DNA of 64,000 bases from Porphyrobacter sp. (GTDB lineage Bacteria > Pseudomonadota > Alphaproteobacteria > Sphingomonadales > Sphingomonadaceae). The stretch covers positions 434,001 to 498,000 of the forward strand of contig JAPZUC010000001.1 of the NCBI GenBank assembly GCA_027533455.1, in the 5' to 3' direction. The translations under genes were made by a program, and so were the position numbers. Below are positions 55,178 to 64,000 of this stretch, in pieces. Each line of letters opens with the position of its first letter. Within the stretch, counting starts at the first letter, position 1. The notes under the pieces are model-generated. The model was given only the letters and a program-made list of their open reading frames with translations. It was not told where the DNA came from and ran no database searches.

Positions 55178-55950
55178 AGCGCCGCCCCTTGGCGATTGTG
55201 CCCGGCCTCGGCCACGATCCGCTTGGAAAGCCCCTTGTCGGTCCCGCACCAGCGGTCCCACACCCGGAAATAGAGCCCGTAATTGCATCGGTATTCCTCG
55301 TGATGACGCTCGTGATGGCTGGCGGTTATCAGCCAATTCCCCAACGGCGAGTGAACGAGCCGGCGCGGGAACATCTCCCACCCCATATGATTGGTGACCC
55401 CCATCACAGTGGCAATGGTCAGCACCAAGCCGAGTATCCCGATATGGATCGGCACCAGAAACACCAGCACCGGCACCACGACCGCGCCGGTCACGGCCTC
55501 GATCGGATGGAAGCTCATCGCGGTCCAGGCGGTCGGCGGGCGGCTGTCGTGGTGGACGGCATGGGCGATCCTGAACCACTTTGGCCGGTGCATCCAGCGG
55601 TGGCTCCAGTAGAAACAGGTGTCCTGCACAAATAGGTAGATCAGCAGGCTGACGGGGTGATACCAAAGCGGCAGCGCGCTCCAGTCAGCGGTGAGCAACG
55701 TCCAGCCGTGGTGTTTCCACCCCCACAGCACGATCCCTGCCGGCGCGCCGTAGATGGCTGCCGACAAGAGTGACCAGCGCACCTCGCGCCCGATCTGGGC
55801 GGATTTTCCGGCATAGAGCCCGGGCCGCATCTTCGCTGTGGCGAAAGCGAACAGTCCGCTTGTCAGGACATAGCGCAGCGCGACGATCGCGGTGACGGCA
55901 AGGCTGACGATCAGCAGCGCGAGCGGCACAGGGGTGTCGGCAGAGAGCAT
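55174..55950 (-). CDS. sterol desaturase / fatty acid hydroxylase family membrane enzyme
   Basis: A 258-residue integral membrane di-iron enzyme. Four histidine boxes are visible: HRWMH, HAVHH, HPIEA region, and SHHERHHEEY. Four or so helices surround them. The family hydroxylates or desaturates lipids; candidates in a sphingomonad are ring hydroxylation of carotenoids or hydroxylation of hopanoids or fatty acids, which the sequence alone does not decide. The stop overlaps the DUF2141 gene start. Confidence 0.88.
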   Translation of the reverse strand: MLSADTPVPLALLIVSLAVTAIVALRYVLTSGLFAFATAKMRPGLYAGKSAQIGREVRWSLLSAAIYGAPAGIVLWGWKHHGWTLLTADWSALPLWYHPVSLLIYLFVQDTCFYWSHRWMHRPKWFRIAHAVHHDSRPPTAWTAMSFHPIEAVTGAVVVPVLVFLVPIHIGILGLVLTIATVMGVTNHMGWEMFPRRLVHSPLGNWLITASHHERHHEEYRCNYGLYFRVWDRWCGTDKGLSKRIVAEAGHNRQGAAL

Positions 55951-55997
55951 CGCGCTGCCTGCTATGCCGCAATTGCGCGGCGCGCGACAGGGCTAAG

Positions 55998-56492
55998 TCA
56001 GCCGTGTGCGTCCATTGCCGTGCACAGCGGGTCGAGCAGCGCCATGTGCCGCCGCATCGCAATCCGGGCAAGGTGCTCGACCTGTGTCTTGCGCCGCGCC
56101 GCCGCAAGCGGATCAAGGGCAGCGGGGCGCAGGATCTCGGCATCGTAGCCATCCGCCACGATCACCCCGCAGGTGTCCGGACGGTAAGCCTCGCCTTCCA
56201 GCGGGCTGCTGTCCAGCGCGGGCGGCAAGCCCCAGTAGAAGCGGTCGCAGAAATCGAGGTAATCGGGCCATTTGGCATCGCCCAGCAGATCGGCGCGGGC
56301 GACCTTGATCTCGACGATCACGATCAGGCCCTTGGGATCGATCCCCATCAGATCGGCGCGGCGGCCGTTCCTGAGCGGCACTTCGGACAGGCACCAGATA
56401 TCGTTGCGGGCAAACAGCCGCCCGATTCCGCGCGCGACATCGCTGGCGGCAAGCGCGGGCGAATCAGGGGCGAGAGACGGAGCGCCAGTCAT
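55998..56492 (-). CDS. mmcB: MmcB family DNA repair protein
   Basis: A 164-residue protein of the MmcB family (nuclease-fold, DNA repair). Typical parts are RGIGRLFARNDIWCLSEVPL, GRRADLMGIDPKGLIVIVEIKV and WPDYLDFCDRFYWGLPP. The pattern D...E-I-K (RADLMG..VEIKV) is a PD-(D/E)XK catalytic core. In Caulobacter mmcB is SOS-induced and helps survive crosslinks. Start ATG 56492. Confidence 0.9.
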   Translation of the reverse strand: MTGAPSLAPDSPALAASDVARGIGRLFARNDIWCLSEVPLRNGRRADLMGIDPKGLIVIVEIKVARADLLGDAKWPDYLDFCDRFYWGLPPALDSSPLEGEAYRPDTCGVIVADGYDAEILRPAALDPLAAARRKTQVEHLARIAMRRHMALLDPLCTAMDAHG

Positions 56493-56539
56493 GGCACCCG
56501 GTTGGAACGAAAGCGGAACGCAGTCAAGCCTGCGCCGGG

Positions 56540-56917
56540 TCACGCGTTGGCGAGCACGCTCACCATCGCTGTGCGCGCGGCGTGGAACTCGCGCCACAGC
56601 ACCAGCGCGGGTGCGGCCGGATCCTGCCCGCGGCGGATCAGCGTACCGAGCGCCGATAGCCCGCTGTCGAGCATGGCGGCGCAATCGCTGACAGTCTGCG
56701 CCACCAGCTTGCGCTGCCAAGGCGCTGCGCGGGCGATTACCGCACCCAGTTCCCCGCTGATCTCGACCGGCTCGGGCGCAAGCCGCGCCAGCATCGCCAG
56801 CGCCGCAGCCTGCCCGTGGAGCACGACCATCGCCTCGGATAGCACCTCGGGTGCGGACGAATCCACAGGTGCCGGTGCGGCAGGCAGAAGAATCGTTTCG
56901 GGTGGGAAGGTGACCAT
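56540..56917 (-). CDS. hypothetical protein
   Basis: A 125-residue protein from ATG 56917 (MVTFPPETILLPAAP). It is mostly helical and Ala-rich (EVLSEAMVVLHGQAAALAML, WQRKLVAQTVSDCAAMLDSGLSALGTLI by core), with no signal peptide or recognised domain. Longer starts add a basic non-conserved extension. It lies 47 bases upstream of mmcB on the same strand and may be co-transcribed. Confidence 0.6.
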   Translation of the reverse strand: MVTFPPETILLPAAPAPVDSSAPEVLSEAMVVLHGQAAALAMLARLAPEPVEISGELGAVIARAAPWQRKLVAQTVSDCAAMLDSGLSALGTLIRRGQDPAAPALVLWREFHAARTAMVSVLANA

Positions 56918-57075
56918 GTGGAAGAGGCTAGGCCGCCATCCTTGCCGATTGGTTAAGCGAGCCCCGGCGCCGCTCCGGAGTGCCGGCCGACAGCACAATT
57001 GTGTGGCGCACCCCCTCGCCTCTTGCTAAGCGCCCCGCCGCGTAGCAAGATCGCCGCCGCACTGCATGGCACCAT

Positions 57076-57152
57076 GCACCCGTAGCTCAGCTGGATAGAG
57101 TGCTGCCCTCCGAAGGCAGAGGTCACAGGTTCGAATCCTGTCGGGTGCGCCA
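57076..57152 (+). tRNA. tRNA-Arg (anticodon CCG)
   Basis: A 77-base cloverleaf. The acceptor stem GCACCCG / CGGGTGC, a D arm GCTC..GAGT, the anticodon arm CTGCC-CTCCGAA-GGCAG with anticodon CCG, and the T arm ACAGG-TTCGAAT-CCTGT are all complete, and the 3' CCA is encoded. Its last 18 bases (57135-57152) recur exactly at 58131-58148, marking it as the attachment site of an integrated element. Confidence 0.96.
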
Positions 57153-57423
57153 GTTTTTCAAAGACTTAATCCCCCATCGCCTGCGCTGTATGAAACAGGT
57201 ATGTAGAAGTGGGGGTGCCGGGCGCTACTTTTTGACGGCGTCGTAGGGCGCTTTGCACACCTCTCTTTGAAATGAGGCCCCGATTGTTCCGGGAGGGTGA
57301 TACTGGTATGAGAAGTATCGTAAGAGGGTCGGAATGCTGACCCCAAAGTTTCGCGGCGCCAGCGAGTAGCCACGCTGCACGGGCAGTTGCGTTAAAGCGA
57401 GATAGTATGGTGGAGGAACAACC

Positions 57424-57879
57424 GTGCAGAAAATTGTTATAGCACTTGTGGTTGCGGCTGTTGCAGCTTTGCCGGCCAGCCTCGCGGCACAAGGCGCAAC
57501 GGAGGTCCCGCTGGCTCTCAGTCCCACTGAACCATCGCTGATGTGGGGGGGCTGTCCGCCGGTCTTTCCTGGGGCATGCGAGATTGCAGTTCTCCGCGGC
57601 GATCCCGCAAAACCAAACGCGGATGTGATGCTGAGGGTCGCACCCGGCTATGAGCTCCCACGGCACAGGCACACCTCCGCTGAGCGGATGGTTCTTTTGG
57701 AAGGCGAGCTCCAAGTGAAATATGACGGATCCGAGGCCGTGACCCTTACCCCTTCGACGTATGCTTACGGGCCTGCCAAATTGCCGCACAGCGGGAGGTG
57801 CGTAAGCAAAACTGCGTGCACCTTGTTCATAGCATTCGAAGGCGCGGTAGACGCCGAGTCTGTTCCGACTGGCAATTGA
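57424..57879 (+). CDS. exported cupin-domain protein inside the tRNA mini-island
   Basis: A 151-residue protein with a signal peptide (MQKIVIALVVAAVAALPASLA). The cupin motif 1, G-x5-H-x-H-x3-E-x6-G, is exact in GYELPRHRHTSAERMVLLEG, and a second motif follows around YGPAKLPHSG. Cupins bind a metal and act as enzymes or sensors; substrate unknown. The GTG start at 57424 has GGAGG upstream. Codon use is more AT-rich than neighbours, in line with acquisition by transfer. Confidence 0.82.
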   Translation: MQKIVIALVVAAVAALPASLAAQGATEVPLALSPTEPSLMWGGCPPVFPGACEIAVLRGDPAKPNADVMLRVAPGYELPRHRHTSAERMVLLEGELQVKYDGSEAVTLTPSTYAYGPAKLPHSGRCVSKTACTLFIAFEGAVDAESVPTGN

Positions 57880-58130
57880 ACGGAAACAAAAGGCAGCAAT
57901 CCACCCATACCCGGTCTTTGAGACCCCTTTTTACCGATGTCCGCTTTCGGTTGATCGGTATTCAAACCGCAAAAACCGGAACGGAGGCGCAAAGCTGATA
58001 TTGCGGATGCTGCCGGTCGGGGCGTTGACGCGAGACGATCCAGTAAATCTTGTCGATCGAATTTTCCGACCGCTTCGCGATATCATACGAAAATCAATGT
58101 TTAGAGCGTGATCGTCCAGTTCTCTTCTTC

Positions 58131-58148
58131 ATCCTGTCGGGTGCGCCA
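58131..58148 (+). repeat. right attachment-site copy (tRNA 3' end duplicate)
   Basis: ATCCTGTCGGGTGCGCCA, identical to the last 18 bases of the tRNA-Arg gene at 57135-57152. The flanking bases differ on both sides, so the match ends sharply at the core. Confidence 0.85.
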
Positions 58149-58186
58149 ACATGGCCCGCTTCCTCGCAAGAGGGGGCGGGCCATGT
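58149..58186. terminator. strong hairpin just outside the island
   Basis: ACATGGCCCGC / GCGGGCCATGT (11 bp) encloses an inner CCTC-GCAA-GAGG stem with a GNRA-type loop. It directly follows the right repeat, so before integration it would have stood one base after the tRNA CCA end, as its terminator or processing hairpin. It also follows the gltD stop in the other direction. Confidence 0.55.
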
Positions 58187-58205
58187 CGGTTTCAGACGGT
58201 AGCGA

Positions 58206-59642
58206 TCAGCGCGGGAGTTCCGAGACTTCCATCAGCGCTTCGTCCACCGCGCGGGCGGCCTGGCGGCCTTCGCGGATCGCCCAGACGACGAGGCTCTGCC
58301 CGCGGCGCATATCACCGCAAGCGAAGACGCCGGGAACGCTGGTGGCGTAGCGCTCGGTGTCGGCATCGACATTGCCGCGGGCTGTCAGATCGACGCCCGC
58401 CTGTTCGAGCAGGCCCGCCTTCTTCGGCCCGACAAAGCCCATGGCGAGCAGGATCAGATCGGCCTGGATGATGAATTCGCTGCCGGCGATTTCCTGCATC
58501 TGGCCGCCGACCCACTCGACCCGCACGCATTCGAGGCCGGTCACCGCCTCGCCATCACCGATCACGCGCTTGGCGAGCACGGCCCAGTCGCGCTCCACGC
58601 CCTCCTGGTGGCTGGAGGAGGTGCGCAGCTTCATCGGCCAATCGGGCCAAGTGAGCGCCTTGTCTTCCTTTTCGGGCGGCTTGGGCATGATCTCGAGCTG
58701 GGTAACGCTCAATGCGCCCTGCCGGTTCGAGGTGCCGACACAGTCGCTGCCCGTATCCCCGCCGCCCAGCACGACGACGTGCTTGCCGGTCGCGAGCAGG
58801 CTGCCGCGCGGGGCGGCGCGTAGCTCGTCATCGCCCGCAACGCGCTTGTTCTGCTGGGTGAGGAATTCCATCGCAAGGCGCACGCCGGGCATTTCCGCAC
58901 CGGGGATCGCTAGCGCGCGCGCGTCTTCCGCGCCGCCTGCCAGCACCACCGCGTCGAAATTCTCCTGCAAGCTGGCGAACGAGATGTCGACGCCGACTTC
59001 CTTGGAGGTTTTGAACGTCACGCCTTCCGCTTCCATCTGCTGGGCGCGGCGGTTGATGAGGTGCTTTTCCATCTTGAAGTCGGGGATGCCGTAACGCAGC
59101 AACCCGCCCAGGCGGTCGGACTTCTCGAATACCGTGACGGAGTGGCCCGCGCGCGCCAGTTGCTGCGCGCAGGCAAGCCCGGCGGGGCCGGAGCCGACCA
59201 CAGCCACCGACTTTCCGGTCTTGTGTGCGGGCACCTGCGGCGTGATCCAGCCTTCTTTCCATCCGCGATCTACAATCGCGCATTCGATCGACTTGATGGT
59301 CACCGGCTGGTCGATGATGTTGAGCGTGCACGCCGCCTCGCAAGGTGCGGGGCAGATGCGGCCCGTAAATTCGGGGAAGTTGTTGGTGGAATGGAGATTG
59401 GCAAGCGCGCGCTTCCAGTCCGCCTCGTAGACGAGGTGGTTCCAGTCCGGGATCATGTTGTTCACCGGACAGCCGTTATGGCAGTACGGGATGCCGCAGT
59501 TCATGCAGCGCGAGGCCTGCCCGGTCAGCGTCGCATCGTCCGGCTGGACGACGAACTCACGGTAGTTCTTCAGGCGCTCCTTGGGATCGAGATAATCCCG
59601 GTCGCGGCGGTCCAGCTCGAGAAATCCGGTTTCCTTGCCCAT
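58206..59642 (-). CDS. gltD: glutamate synthase small subunit
   Basis: A 478-residue flavoprotein that supplies NADPH electrons to GltB. The N-terminal cysteine cluster [22 protein letters not shown] ligates [4Fe-4S] (core [14 protein letters not shown]). The FAD motif is [19 protein letters not shown] and the NADPH motif [20 protein letters not shown]. Length is normal. The ATG at 59642 follows gltB by 23 bases, so the two are an operon. The 3' end lies beside the tRNA mini-island. Confidence 0.95.
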   Translation of the reverse strand: MGKETGFLELDRRDRDYLDPKERLKNYREFVVQPDDATLTGQASRCMNCGIPYCHNGCPVNNMIPDWNHLVYEADWKRALANLHSTNNFPEFTGRICPAPCEAACTLNIIDQPVTIKSIECAIVDRGWKEGWITPQVPAHKTGKSVAVVGSGPAGLACAQQLARAGHSVTVFEKSDRLGGLLRYGIPDFKMEKHLINRRAQQMEAEGVTFKTSKEVGVDISFASLQENFDAVVLAGGAEDARALAIPGAEMPGVRLAMEFLTQQNKRVAGDDELRAAPRGSLLATGKHVVVLGGGDTGSDCVGTSNRQGALSVTQLEIMPKPPEKEDKALTWPDWPMKLRTSSSHQEGVERDWAVLAKRVIGDGEAVTGLECVRVEWVGGQMQEIAGSEFIIQADLILLAMGFVGPKKAGLLEQAGVDLTARGNVDADTERYATSVPGVFACGDMRRGQSLVVWAIREGRQAARAVDEALMEVSELPR

Positions 59643-59665
59643 GTCTTTGTCTCGTTCCTGAATCT

Positions 59666-64000
<4,335 letters not shown>

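Larger units (their letters stand above)
57153..58148. mobile_element. mini-island at tRNA-Arg bounded by an 18-bp direct repeat
   Basis: The 18-base tRNA 3' end ATCCTGTCGGGTGCGCCA (57135-57152) is repeated at 58131-58148, giving a 996-base insert next to an intact tRNA. This is the footprint of site-specific integration by a tyrosine-recombinase element. The insert has one plausible gene (cupin, 57424-57879), lower GC than its surroundings, and no integrase, so it is probably the leftover of a larger island. Confidence 0.7.
57880..58205. other. intergenic remainder of the island and displaced 3' region of the tRNA
   Basis: A 326-base stretch without a convincing gene. It includes the right repeat at 58131-58148 and the hairpin at 58149-58186. 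A short frame near 57980-58110 (LPVGALTRDDPVNLVDRIF) has no start, no ribosome site and no match I recognise. Confidence 0.45.

Noticed and set aside
57980-58110. Short frame LPVGALTRDDPVNLVDRIF inside the tRNA island as an integrase remnant
   Set aside because: Too short, with no start or ribosome site, and it lacks the R..H-x-x-R..Y residues of tyrosine recombinases.

Overview
The window looks like chromosomal DNA from a high-GC alphaproteobacterium, most likely the order Sphingomonadales and plausibly the Erythrobacteraceae. The basis is codon and GC style, the short single-domain RNase D next to lptC-lptA, the order DUF3576-leuS-lptE-holA, DUF2093 after xseA, an MmcB-type DNA repair protein, and a suf operon carrying a DUF559 gene. 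The taxonomy is inferred from gene content, not from a marker-gene comparison. Most of the window is housekeeping DNA. I see no complete transposon, prophage or CRISPR array. Two stretches are marked by mobile-element or gene decay: a mini-island at a tRNA-Arg gene and at least two decayed genes.

Layout. 1-7.7 kb: end of alanine dehydrogenase, a DUF885 peptidase-like protein, a penicillin-binding-type serine hydrolase, enoyl-CoA hydratase and uracil-DNA glycosylase (coupled, minus strand), then RNase D-lptC-lptA. 7.8-13.9 kb (minus): an exopolysaccharide sugar transferase, and the DUF3576-leuS-lptE-holA operon. 14-23.5 kb: a protein with a short outer-membrane-like C-terminus, an acetoacetyl-CoA reductase, a membrane-tethered HTH regulator coupled to a second serine hydrolase, an acyl-CoA ligase, gamma-glutamyltransferase and pyrD. 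23.6-25.7 kb: a candidate small RNA with a clear intrinsic terminator, followed by two tandem AraC-like paralogues.

25.7-32.7 kb is the best-organised unit. It is a ten-gene suf operon (Rrf2 regulator, sufB, a small secreted protein, DUF559, sufC, sufD, sufS, sufT, GNAT, sufA) in which every gene overlaps the next by 1-4 bases. A perfect 9-bp inverted repeat lies in front of it. These genes build and deliver Fe-S clusters, and the regulator has the three-cysteine spacing of an Fe-S sensor.

32.7-43.5 kb holds a TerB-like gene broken by two in-frame stops, an EI24 membrane protein, an adenosine kinase, a cytochrome c, a PAP2 phosphatase, purD and xseA (whose start codons overlap), DUF2093, a phytase-like protein, rpmB, a small acidic lipoprotein, tadA and a parS-like 16-mer. 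43.6-57 kb (all minus) holds a TPR protein, an RNase T2 gene that lacks its first catalytic block, nadC, a LytS/LytTR two-component pair, two metalloproteases, a DsbA-like protein, a PAS protein with an acidic linker, a DUF2141 protein coupled to a sterol-desaturase-family hydroxylase, and mmcB. At 57.1 kb an intact tRNA-Arg(CCG) is followed 996 bp later by an exact 18-base copy of its 3' end, enclosing one cupin gene. The window ends with gltD and most of gltB (glutamate synthase).
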